Source: Vreelandella rituensis
GTDB taxonomy: Bacteria; Pseudomonadota; Gammaproteobacteria; Pseudomonadales; Halomonadaceae
Direction of reading: 5' to 3'
Length of the DNA: 44,907 bases
NCBI RefSeq assembly: GCF_003336665.1
Contig: NZ_QPIJ01000039.1
Span: 1 to 44,907 of the forward strand
The notes beneath the pieces were generated by a model. It was given only the letters and a program-made list of their open reading frames with translations, ran no database searches and was not told the origin of the DNA. The position numbers and the translations under genes are program-made. Within the stretch, counting starts at the first letter, position 1. Each line of letters opens with the position of its first letter. This document shows positions 1 to 7,371 of the stretch, in pieces.

Positions 1-163
1 CGATACCCACCATCTTGGGGGTAATGGACAGTGATTCGGCGTCCACTTTGCACAAGCAGCTAATGAAATAGCGACCGGCGCGGTCTTGGGACACGGTAAC
101 GGTGCTGGGGGCTGACGGAAGTTCGCGGCTCCAGCGGATGGGCAACGCCAATCCGATATGCAT
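1..163 (-). pseudogene. tnpB: IS200/IS605-type TnpB fragment, runs off left edge
   Basis: The minus strand is open from the window edge to a possible ATG at 163. It encodes a stretch with IRWSRELPSAPSTVTVSQD followed by RAGRYFISCLCKVD, which resembles the middle beta-barrel (WED-like) part of IS605 OrfB/TnpB proteins, just ahead of where the first catalytic Asp block (…GID) would begin. A normal TnpB has about 150 residues before this point. Here the same frame meets a TAG only about 12 codons upstream of the ATG, so the N-terminal part is missing, probably lost by deletion near the DUF2062 gene. A GGAGGG lies just before the ATG, so translation of a truncated product cannot be ruled out. The C-terminal nuclease part would lie outside the window. 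It differs in sequence from the two other TnpB proteins seen here. Confidence 0.6.
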
Positions 164-262
164 ATGCCCTCCCTGGCATCCTGGCTGGGTTAAATCCCAT
201 CCATGGCGGTTGCCCTACCTTATATGGATAATGGCTCCCACCCCATTACGCGAGTAACTGAC

Positions 263-814
263 ATGCCGCGCCGGTTCCTGCAGCGCTACATGCCCCGACC
301 CGACACGCTCAGCCGCCAACGTTCGCTGCGCTTCATGGCGCCGTTGATTGCTGATCCAGCGCTTTGGGTGCTCTCGCGACGCAGCGTGGCCAATGCATTC
401 AGCGTCGGGTTGTTCTGCGCCATGCTGCCCATTCCCTTCCAGATGGTGGTGGCTGCCTTGGGTGCAAAGTGGAGTCGCTGCAATCTGGCACTTTCCGTGG
501 GGCTGGTATGGATCACCAATCCCCTGACCATGCCGCTGTTTTTTTTCGGCAACTATCGTCTGGGCGCCTGGTTACTCGATACGCCGCCGCGAGAGGCGCC
601 CAGTCGTGTATCGACTCAATGGATTGCCGAGCAGATGACCGACATCATGCCTGCACTCCTGCTGGGCTCGGTAGCCACCGCCCTGCTATTGGCCGTGGCC
701 GCCAATGTCGGCATACGCTTGATCTGGCGCTGGCATGTCTCGCGACACTGGAAACGTCGCCGGCTGAAGCGCCAGCAACGCCGTGAGCACATCGAATCGG
801 AATTCGACGATTAA
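263..814 (+). CDS. DUF2062 domain-containing inner membrane protein
   Basis: A protein of about 183 residues counted from ATG 263 (PRRFLQRYMP…); the frame is open to an ATG at 203, giving 203 residues. It carries the DUF2062 signature: a basic N-terminus, then the segment SVANAFSVGLFCAMLPIPFQ, then VGLVWITNPLTMPLFFF, a second hydrophobic stretch (ALLLGSVATALLLAVAANVG) and a very basic tail (WKRRRLKRQQRR). At least two to three membrane segments are likely. The biochemical function of the family is unknown. The gene converges on lolD and their stop codons overlap (TAA 812-814 against lolD TAA 811-813), so the two share 3' ends. The start is uncertain because neither ATG has a strong ribosome binding site. 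Confidence 0.8.
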   Translation: MPRRFLQRYMPRPDTLSRQRSLRFMAPLIADPALWVLSRRSVANAFSVGLFCAMLPIPFQMVVAALGAKWSRCNLALSVGLVWITNPLTMPLFFFGNYRLGAWLLDTPPREAPSRVSTQWIAEQMTDIMPALLLGSVATALLLAVAANVGIRLIWRWHVSRHWKRRRLKRQQRREHIESEFDD

Positions 815-1551
815 CCAACTTCTTCCACCAACTTTCCACCGTCGAGCTTGAGTACTCGATCCTGATGCGCAGCCAGACTGACGTCATGGGTGACGATCAC
901 GAAAGCACAGGCACTTTCACGGGCCAATTCGTCCATCATCGCCAGAATGCTCGACGCCGTGGTCTGATCCAGGTTACCGGTCGGCTCATCCATAAGCATC
1001 AGGCTCGGGTCGGTGACCAAAGCGCGGGCAATCGCCACGCGTTGACGCTCACCGCCGGAAAGCTCACCCGGCTTGTGCTCGGCGCGCGCCTGCATCCCCA
1101 CTCGTTCGAGTATTGCCATGGCGCGTTTTTCGGCGTCTTTTTTACGCAGGCCGCGCACAATCAGCGGCAAGGCGGCATTTTCCACGGCGGTGAACTCCGC
1201 CAGCAGATGATGAAACTGATAGACGAAACCGATATAGCGATTGCGAAAACGGCCTAACGCCGCCTCCTTCAGTTTGTCCAAGGGTTCACCGCCAATCATC
1301 ACACGGCCGGCGCTGGGCCGATCAAGGCCGCCCAGCAAATTAAGCAACGTAGTCTTGCCCGAACCGGAGCTTCCCACAATGGCGACACGCTCGCCGGCGT
1401 GCACTTGAAGATCAAGCCCATCCAGCACGGTAATATCCTGAGGCCCTTCATGGTAGATGCGCGTCAAGCCCTGGCAGTCCAGCATGATGCTCGGCTGACT
1501 GGAAGCAGTTGGCGCAGCGGCCGGCGGCGTGGCGGTAGTTGGCTGTATCAT
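811..1551 (-). CDS. lolD: Lipoprotein-releasing ABC transporter ATPase LolD
   Basis: About 246 residues. This is the ATP-binding subunit of the inner-membrane Lol complex that extracts outer-membrane lipoproteins and passes them to LolA. Visible motifs are Walker A GSSGSGKTT (about residues 60-68), the Q-loop region FVYQFHHL, the ABC signature LSGGERQRVAIARAL, Walker B LMLMDEPTGNLD and the switch His in VIVTHD. An Ala/Pro/Thr-rich N-terminal extension of about 20 residues precedes the domain. ATG 1551 is preferred because GAGGG lies a few bases before it. An alternative ATG at 1566 would overlap the end of the permease gene. It is translationally coupled to the upstream lolC-like gene, and its 3' end overlaps the convergent DUF2062 gene. 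Confidence 0.9.
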   Translation of the reverse strand: MIQPTTATPPAAAPTASSQPSIMLDCQGLTRIYHEGPQDITVLDGLDLQVHAGERVAIVGSSGSGKTTLLNLLGGLDRPSAGRVMIGGEPLDKLKEAALGRFRNRYIGFVYQFHHLLAEFTAVENAALPLIVRGLRKKDAEKRAMAILERVGMQARAEHKPGELSGGERQRVAIARALVTDPSLMLMDEPTGNLDQTTASSILAMMDELARESACAFVIVTHDVSLAAHQDRVLKLDGGKLVEEVG

Positions 1552-1558
1552 GGCACCC

Positions 1559-2809
1559 TCACTCATAGCGCAGAACATCGGCCGGCTGAACACGCGCTGC
1601 GCGCCAGGCCGGATACAGGGTGGAAAGGAAGGTCAGGCCGAAGGCCGCCAACACGATATCGCGGACATCCGCCCAGTGCAGGCGTGACGGCAGATCACTG
1701 ATGAAATACACCCCGGCATCCAGGAACTGAATACCAAAGGTGCTTTCCACCCAGCCGATCAAATCGGAAATGGTCCACGCCAGAACCACCCCCAGCGTCA
1801 CTCCCACCGCAATGCCGATCACCCCGATCGCCAGACCCTGGACAATGAAAATACCCATGATCGAACGCGGTGTGGCCCCGATGGTGCGTAAAATGGCGAT
1901 ATCGGCGCGCTTGTCGGTCACCACCATCACCAAGGTGGAAACGATATTGAAGGCGGCAACGGCAATGATCACGGTCAACAGTAACGCAATCATGCGCTTT
2001 TCCATCTGGATGGCCTGGAAGAGGTTACCATGGGAAAACGTCCAGTCGCTGCCGCGGTAGTTGGGTCCCAGCTCATTGACGATGGACCGGGTTACGCTAC
2101 CGGCAACGAACAGATCATCCAGCTCCAGGCGCACCCCGTCCACCGCATCGCCCATGCGCGCAAGCGTCTGCATGTCTTCGAGATGAGCATAGGCCAGGTT
2201 GGCGTCCAGCTCCGCTCCCACGCTGAAAATGCCGCTCACGGTGAAGCGTTTAAGGCGTGGAAAGACTCCGGCGGGTGTGATCGACGCCTCAGGGACCAAC
2301 AAGGTCACTCTATCACCGACACCCACCCCCAGGTTGCGGGCCAGCATGGCGCCCAGCACCACATTCCATTCTCCCGGCACCAGGTCGCTCAAATCCCCTT
2401 CAAGCATGTGCTGACCGATGATCGAGACCTGATCCTCCCAGTCGGGATGGATGCCATAGGCCATGACGCCTTCATTGCGCCCACCCATCGAGAACATGCC
2501 CTGCTGCTCGATGAAGGGGGCAGCGCCGACCACTCGCTCACGCTGCACCAGACGCTCGGCAAGTGTTTCCCACTCGACCAGGCCGTCGCGGGCTTCGATC
2601 TTGGCGTGCGGCACCATCCCCAAGATGCGGGTACGCAGTTCATGGTCAAAGCCATTCATGACCGACAGCACCAGTATCAATACCGCCACGCCCAGCATCA
2701 AACCCAGCATGGACGTCAGGGAAATAAACGAAATAAAATGGTTCCGGCGTTCGGCTCGCACATAGCGCAACCCAACCAGGAAAGGTAAACGATCAAGCAT
2801 GGAGGTCAT
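1559..2809 (-). CDS. lolC: Lipoprotein-releasing ABC transporter permease (LolC/LolE family)
   Basis: 416 residues with the typical LolC/E architecture: a first transmembrane helix (about residues 25-50, ending VLILVLSVMNGFDHELR), a periplasmic domain of about 220 residues, then three C-terminal helices within an FtsX/MacB-like domain (IALLLTVIIAVAAFNIVSTL; GIFIVQGLAIGVIGIAVGV; a last one near the end) and the terminal YPAWRAARVQPADVLRYE. It partners LolD in lipoprotein release. Only one permease gene is present beside lolD, whereas E. coli has both lolC and lolE, so the complex may be a homodimeric LolF type. ATG 2800 (residue 4) is an alternative start with a better-spaced AAGGA. The downstream lolD follows with coupling. 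Confidence 0.85.
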   Translation of the reverse strand: MTSMLDRLPFLVGLRYVRAERRNHFISFISLTSMLGLMLGVAVLILVLSVMNGFDHELRTRILGMVPHAKIEARDGLVEWETLAERLVQRERVVGAAPFIEQQGMFSMGGRNEGVMAYGIHPDWEDQVSIIGQHMLEGDLSDLVPGEWNVVLGAMLARNLGVGVGDRVTLLVPEASITPAGVFPRLKRFTVSGIFSVGAELDANLAYAHLEDMQTLARMGDAVDGVRLELDDLFVAGSVTRSIVNELGPNYRGSDWTFSHGNLFQAIQMEKRMIALLLTVIIAVAAFNIVSTLVMVVTDKRADIAILRTIGATPRSIMGIFIVQGLAIGVIGIAVGVTLGVVLAWTISDLIGWVESTFGIQFLDAGVYFISDLPSRLHWADVRDIVLAAFGLTFLSTLYPAWRAARVQPADVLRYE

Positions 2810-2992
2810 TCCTTGTCAACGAGCGGCCATGGTACGTTTTTTTGATATGGCCTGCATGAGAAATAGCGAGGATTGGCGGGGGATTTGCTTGCAACTCACC
2901 AGCGCAGCACATACATTGCGCCGGTTTTCGATCCCCGCCTTGCGCGAGGGTTCCCTGATCGCCGGACGGCGTTTTCCCGAGTACGGAACATC

Positions 2993-4048
2993 ATGACCTA
3001 TCGCTTGCTTCCCGAATGGCACCCGCAAGACGGCGTGCAACTCACCTGGCCACGCCCCGACGGCGACTGGGCCACGCTGTTACCCCGTATCGAAGCGACA
3101 CTGGAACTCATGGCGCTGGCGATCAGCCGCAAACAGAAGGTGTTGATAAGCGTACCCGATGACGCCACCCGCCAGCGCCTGGAAAAAACCTTTGAGGCTT
3201 ATCGCATACCGGCCGAGCGCCTGCAACTCGTCGTGGCCGAAACCGACGACACCTGGGCGCGGGATCACGGTCCTTTGGCGGTCGCTCATGAGGATGGCCT
3301 GCTGCTGCTGGATTACACCTTTACCGGCTGGGGCGGCAAGTTTCCCGCCGAGCGTGACAACCGCCTGACCGGGCAACTGGCCAAGGCGGGTGTATTCGCC
3401 TGCCCGGTAGAGCGACGCGAGCTGATCCTTGAAGGCGGCGCTCTGGAAACCGATGGTCAGGGAACCCTCTTGACGACCGAGGCCTGTCTGCTCAACCTCA
3501 ACCGCAACCCGCAACTCGACCGCGCCGCCATCGAAGCCAGGCTTGGCCGGGAATTAGGTATTCAGCGGGTCCTGTGGCTAAGCCATGGGCATCTGGAAGG
3601 CGATGACACCGATAGCCACGTGGATACCCTGGCACGCTTTTGCGACCCGGCGACCATCGCCTATGTGCAATGCGACGACCCCGATGATGCCCATTACCCG
3701 GGGTTAAAAGCCATGGAAGCCGAACTGCAGGCTTTTCGTCAGGCCAATGGCAAACCTTATCGCTTGATCCCGCTGCCTTGGCCCCAGGCATGTTTCGACC
3801 CTGAGGACGGCCATCGCCTACCCGCCACCTATGCCAACTTCCTGATCATCAACGGCGCCGTGCTGGCACCCACCTATGCTGACCCGGCCGATTTCGCGGC
3901 CCTCAAGGCGCTGGCCCGAGCATTTCCCGAGCGTGACATCATTCCGATCGATTGCACCAGCGTCATCCGCCAGCATGGCAGCCTGCATTGCCTGACCATG
4001 CAACTCCCCCAAGGAACGCTGGTCGAAGGCCCGCTCCCTCTTACCTGA
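2993..4048 (+). CDS. aguA: Agmatine deiminase
   Basis: 351 residues. Hydrolyses agmatine to N-carbamoylputrescine and ammonia, the first step of the agmatine route to putrescine. The peptidylarginine-deiminase-fold motifs are in order: substrate-binding TWARDHGP (about 87-94), EGGALETDG (147-155), DDTDSHVD with the catalytic His near 209, and the C-terminal GSLHCLTMQ with the nucleophilic Cys near 333. The frame is open further upstream to 2873, but homology to MTYRLLPEWHPQDGVQLTWP-type N-termini places the start at ATG 2993. The next gene, 24 bp downstream, is the second enzyme of the pathway, so both are likely one operon. The 183 bp between this start and lolC is the probable divergent promoter region. 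Confidence 0.93.
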   Translation: MTYRLLPEWHPQDGVQLTWPRPDGDWATLLPRIEATLELMALAISRKQKVLISVPDDATRQRLEKTFEAYRIPAERLQLVVAETDDTWARDHGPLAVAHEDGLLLLDYTFTGWGGKFPAERDNRLTGQLAKAGVFACPVERRELILEGGALETDGQGTLLTTEACLLNLNRNPQLDRAAIEARLGRELGIQRVLWLSHGHLEGDDTDSHVDTLARFCDPATIAYVQCDDPDDAHYPGLKAMEAELQAFRQANGKPYRLIPLPWPQACFDPEDGHRLPATYANFLIINGAVLAPTYADPADFAALKALARAFPERDIIPIDCTSVIRQHGSLHCLTMQLPQGTLVEGPLPLT

Positions 4049-4072
4049 GATTGCCCACCAAGGAGTCCTTTC

Positions 4073-4975
4073 ATGGCGAAAACACTCAGTGTCGGCCTGG
4101 TTCAGCAACCCGCCTGGCCGGACAAGGCCAAAAGCCTCGCGGAAAGCGAAGCGGGCGTCCGTGAACTTGCCGCCCAAGGAGCCGAGCTGGTATTGCTGCA
4201 GGAACTACACAGCACGCATTATTTCTGCCAGTACGAAGATACCGCCCTGTTTGACCTGGCCGAGCCGTTGGATGGCCCTTCCGGGCAATTTCTGGCACGC
4301 CTGGCCCAGGAGCTGGATATCGTTCTTGTGGGCTCGCTGTTCGAACGCCGGGCGGCTGGGCTGTATCACAACACCGCCGTGGTCTACGACCGTGACCGGG
4401 GGCGTGTCGGGCATTATCGCAAGATGCACATCCCCGACGATCCGGGCTTTTACGAAAAATTCTACTTTACGCCGGGCGATGCGGATGCCGCGCGTCACGA
4501 AGGTTTCACCCCTATCGACACTTCCGTGGGGCGTTTAGGGGTACTGGTGTGCTGGGATCAATGGTACCCGGAAGCCGCTCGCCTGATGGCCCTCGCCGGT
4601 GCCGAGCTACTGCTTTATCCCACCGCCATCGGCTGGAGTCCAAGCGACGACACGGCCGAGAAATACCGCCAAAAAGACGCTTGGACATTGATCCAACGCT
4701 CGCATGCGGTGGCTAACGGGGTGCCCGTGGTGGTCGCCAACCGTACTGGCCACGAACGCGACCAGTCGGAAGTAGGAGAAGGGATAGATTTCTGGGGAGG
4801 CAGCTTCATCAGCGGACCCCAGGGGGAGCTGTTAGCGCATGCCGGAGAAGGGCCGGAACGCCTGCTGGTCCAACTCGACTTGGCGCGTAGTGAAGAAGTC
4901 CGGCGCATCTGGCCGTACCTGAGAGACCGGCGTGTGGATGCTTATGCGGATCTGACCCGGCGCTACCGCGACTAG
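4073..4975 (+). CDS. aguB: N-carbamoylputrescine amidase
   Basis: 300 residues of the carbon-nitrogen hydrolase (nitrilase) superfamily, with the Glu-Lys-Cys triad visible: E44 in LLQELHSTHYFCQ, K117 in YRKMHIPDDPGFYEKFYF and C160 in LVCWDQWYPEAARLMAL. These flanking sequences are characteristic of AguB, which converts N-carbamoylputrescine to putrescine, CO2 and ammonia. A strong AAGGAG lies seven to eight bases before ATG 4073. It follows aguA closely, and a strong hairpin terminator lies about 50 bp after the stop, so aguAB forms a two-gene unit. Confidence 0.94.
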   Translation: MAKTLSVGLVQQPAWPDKAKSLAESEAGVRELAAQGAELVLLQELHSTHYFCQYEDTALFDLAEPLDGPSGQFLARLAQELDIVLVGSLFERRAAGLYHNTAVVYDRDRGRVGHYRKMHIPDDPGFYEKFYFTPGDADAARHEGFTPIDTSVGRLGVLVCWDQWYPEAARLMALAGAELLLYPTAIGWSPSDDTAEKYRQKDAWTLIQRSHAVANGVPVVVANRTGHERDQSEVGEGIDFWGGSFISGPQGELLAHAGEGPERLLVQLDLARSEEVRRIWPYLRDRRVDAYADLTRRYRD

Positions 4976-5023
4976 ACCTTTCCATACAAAGCCATCCCGA
5001 GCCAAGCCATCCCAAGCAAAACA

Positions 5024-5054
5024 ATAGCCCCGCAAGCTTTGCTGGCGGGGCTAT
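5024..5054. terminator. Bidirectional hairpin terminator between aguB and the Nudix gene
   Basis: A perfect 10-bp stem, ATAGCCCCGC / GCGGGGCTAT, with an 11-base loop. It lies between two convergent genes. On the minus strand the stem is followed by a T-rich stretch (TGTTTTGC), which suits termination of the secA-argJ-Nudix transcript. On the plus strand it closes aguAB. Confidence 0.8.
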
Positions 5055-5083
5055 TTACGTTACGTTTCGCTTACTTCCAGAAG

Positions 5084-6040
5084 CTACTTCCAAAAATCTC
5101 GAATCGAGGCAATGCCTTGGGCACCAACGGCGCGGGCGTGGTGAGCATCGAAGCGCGTCATGCCGCCGAGAGCGAACACCGGCATACCGGCGCGTTCGAC
5201 CAGCTGCTGGAAATCGTGCCAACCCATGGGAGCCACTTCCGGGTGAGAAGGTGTCGTACGCAGCGGCGAAAGCGTGACGAAGTTGCTACCCAACACCACC
5301 GCTTGGCGCAATTGATCACGATCATGTGTCGACGCAGCGAGCAATTTATCGTCGGCAATCGGGCGACGCTCCAGTGACATCAAACGCTCACTAGTGAGGT
5401 GAATGCCGTCAGCATCCACGTCGTCGAGCAGGTCAGGTTCGCCATTGAGCAACAAGCGCGCCTCGTAGGCCTTGCACAACGCAAGCGCGCGTTCCGCTCG
5501 TGCCAGGTAAGCCTCTCGACTTAAATGCTTGTCGCGCAACTGCACCAGGCGTACCTGATCCTCCCGCAGGGCTCGCTCCAGACGCTTATCGAACAGCGCC
5601 TCGTCATCCTCCTCCGCGGTGATCAGGTATTCGGTGGGCAGTTTGACGGCTTGGAGAATCGGCAAGTTGGCGGCGGGGAATGGATAGTTGGCCAACTCAT
5701 GCATGGCCACCCAACGTACCGCTTGGCCTTCACGGCCGAAAGGCTCTCCGGAAAACTCATGGACCTGCCATACATCCAACAGGATATGCTTATCCGGATA
5801 TTCGTGGTGTACACGGATCAATGGCTGAGCGCGAACAATCTCCACGCCTAACTCTTCGTGCAGCTCCCGCTTCAGCCCTTCAAGCCCAGTTTCATAGGGG
5901 GCCAGCTTACCGCCGGGAAATTCCCATAACCCACCATGGTCGACACTGGAAGGACGGCGAGCGATAAGCACCTGTTTTTTATCGGCACTAATAATTGCCG
6001 CCGCTGCTACGTGTACCCGTCGTTTTACCATTGCATTCAT
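5084..6040 (-). CDS. Nudix hydrolase fused to a thiamine-phosphate-synthase-like domain (MutT/ThiE fusion)
   Basis: About 318 residues. The N-terminal half is a MutT-type Nudix domain with a canonical Nudix box: GGKLAPYETG followed by LEGLKRELHEELGVE. The C-terminal half (about residues 160-318) resembles the TIM barrel of thiamine phosphate synthase, with QLRDKHLS, LLLNG, DGIHLTSE, LAASTHD, NFVTLSPLRTTPSHP and PVFALGGM. Such fusions are known in gammaproteobacteria. The Nudix half probably hydrolyses oxidised nucleotides such as 8-oxo-dGTP; activity of the ThiE-like half is unproven. It lies downstream of argJ and secA, as mutT lies near secA in E. coli. The start may be ATG 6040 or 6031; both have weak ribosome binding sites. 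Confidence 0.88.
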   Translation of the reverse strand: MNAMVKRRVHVAAAAIISADKKQVLIARRPSSVDHGGLWEFPGGKLAPYETGLEGLKRELHEELGVEIVRAQPLIRVHHEYPDKHILLDVWQVHEFSGEPFGREGQAVRWVAMHELANYPFPAANLPILQAVKLPTEYLITAEEDDEALFDKRLERALREDQVRLVQLRDKHLSREAYLARAERALALCKAYEARLLLNGEPDLLDDVDADGIHLTSERLMSLERRPIADDKLLAASTHDRDQLRQAVVLGSNFVTLSPLRTTPSHPEVAPMGWHDFQQLVERAGMPVFALGGMTRFDAHHARAVGAQGIASIRDFWK

Positions 6041-6094
6041 TCTGTGTTGTCCACTTTTTAACGTAAACCTGGACGGCCTCACCGCCAAAGCAGG

Positions 6095-7324
6095 TCAGCT
6101 ACGGTAATCGGCATTGATTGAAACATAGTCATGCGACAAGTCCGAGGTCCACACCGTGGCGGCCTCTTCCCCACGTCCCAGGCCGATATGAATGATGATT
6201 TCCTCTTGGGCCATCACCTCGCTGCCCGCCGCTTCACTGTAATCCGCGGCACGACCGCCATTTTCCACCAGGTGGACGTTACCCAGGTTGATCACCACTC
6301 GGCTGACATCGAAATCGCTGACATTGGCCCGGCCTACCGCCGCCAGGATCCGACCCCAGTTGGCGTCACTGGCGTACAGCGCCGTCTTGACCAGCGGCGA
6401 ATGAGCCACGGTAAACGCAACCTCCAGCGCTTCTTCGCGGCTGGCCGCATCGGTTACCTGCAGGGTCACGAATTTGGTCGCGCCTTCGGCGTCACGGATG
6501 ATCGCCTGGGCAAGCTCGGTCATCACTCGCTGCAGGGCGTTGCGAAAGACGGCCACCTGTTCCTCGGTGACCACTGCGGCACCGGCGCCGGTGGCGACCA
6601 GCAGGCAGGCATCGTTGGTGGAGGTGTCGCTATCCACCGTGATGCAATTGAACGAGCGATCGACGGTTTCCTTGAGCAATTGCTCGAGCAAAGGCTGCTC
6701 GATGGCCGCATCAGTCACCACAAAGCCCAGCATGGTGGCCATGTTGGGCTTGATCATGCCCGAGCCTTTGGTAATGCCGTTGATGGTTACCTGGTGGTCA
6801 CCGATAGCCACCGTCTGGCTTGCCCCTTTGGGGCGCGTATCGGTGGTCAGTATTCCCTCCCCCGCCAGCCGCCAGGCTGGGCCGGCACTATCACAGGCAT
6901 CCAGTGCCGCCGGCAGCGCCGCCAGCAGGCGCTCCATGGGCAGCGGCTCCCCGATCACACCGGTGGAAAACGGCAACACACTTTCGCTGACCACACCAGC
7001 CAGGCGGGCAAGTTCGGCACAGCTAGCACGCGCATCGCGCAACCCAGCCTCACCGGTACCGGCGTTGGCATTGCCGGTATTGATCAACAGGTAGCGCGGT
7101 GCTTTGCTCTCAGCATGGCAAGCTGCAAGGTGTTCACGCGCCACCGTGACCGGGGCCGCACAAAAGGCGTTGCGCGTGAAGACAGCGGCCACTTTAGCGC
7201 TTTCCGGTAGTTCAATGACCACCAGATCGCGCCGCCCGGCTTTCTTGATACCCGCCATTGCGGTTCCCAGGCGCACCCCTGGCAAGGGTGGCATATCGGG
7301 AAAATCAGCGTTACCCACAGCCAT
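6095..7324 (-). CDS. argJ: Bifunctional glutamate N-acetyltransferase/amino-acid acetyltransferase ArgJ
   Basis: 409 residues, normal for ArgJ. It transfers acetyl from N-acetylornithine to glutamate in the cyclic arginine pathway and, if bifunctional, also uses acetyl-CoA. The precursor is cleaved by itself at a conserved Ala-Thr within KGSGMIKPNMATMLG, here A196-T197, giving alpha and beta chains. The N-terminal half shows INTGNANAGTG and FSTGVIGEPLP; the end is the family-typical YSEAAGSE…DLSHDYVSINADYRS. GAGGAGA precedes ATG 7324 at good spacing. It sits 47 bp downstream of secA in the same direction and is probably cotranscribed. Confidence 0.95.
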   Translation of the reverse strand: MAVGNADFPDMPPLPGVRLGTAMAGIKKAGRRDLVVIELPESAKVAAVFTRNAFCAAPVTVAREHLAACHAESKAPRYLLINTGNANAGTGEAGLRDARASCAELARLAGVVSESVLPFSTGVIGEPLPMERLLAALPAALDACDSAGPAWRLAGEGILTTDTRPKGASQTVAIGDHQVTINGITKGSGMIKPNMATMLGFVVTDAAIEQPLLEQLLKETVDRSFNCITVDSDTSTNDACLLVATGAGAAVVTEEQVAVFRNALQRVMTELAQAIIRDAEGATKFVTLQVTDAASREEALEVAFTVAHSPLVKTALYASDANWGRILAAVGRANVSDFDVSRVVINLGNVHLVENGGRAADYSEAAGSEVMAQEEIIIHIGLGRGEEAATVWTSDLSHDYVSINADYRS

Positions 7325-7371
7325 GAACGTTTCTCCTCAAGGTTTGGCAGTTCGGCTTATAACGCCGTCAA

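Noticed and set aside
2810..2992. Possible small gene between lolC and aguA
   Set aside because: The open frame here is only an upstream extension of aguA without a ribosome binding site or conservation evident in the sequence.
6131..7210. 359-codon plus-strand frame opposite argJ
   Set aside because: ArgJ on the minus strand has all family motifs; the opposite frame reads as low-information antisense.
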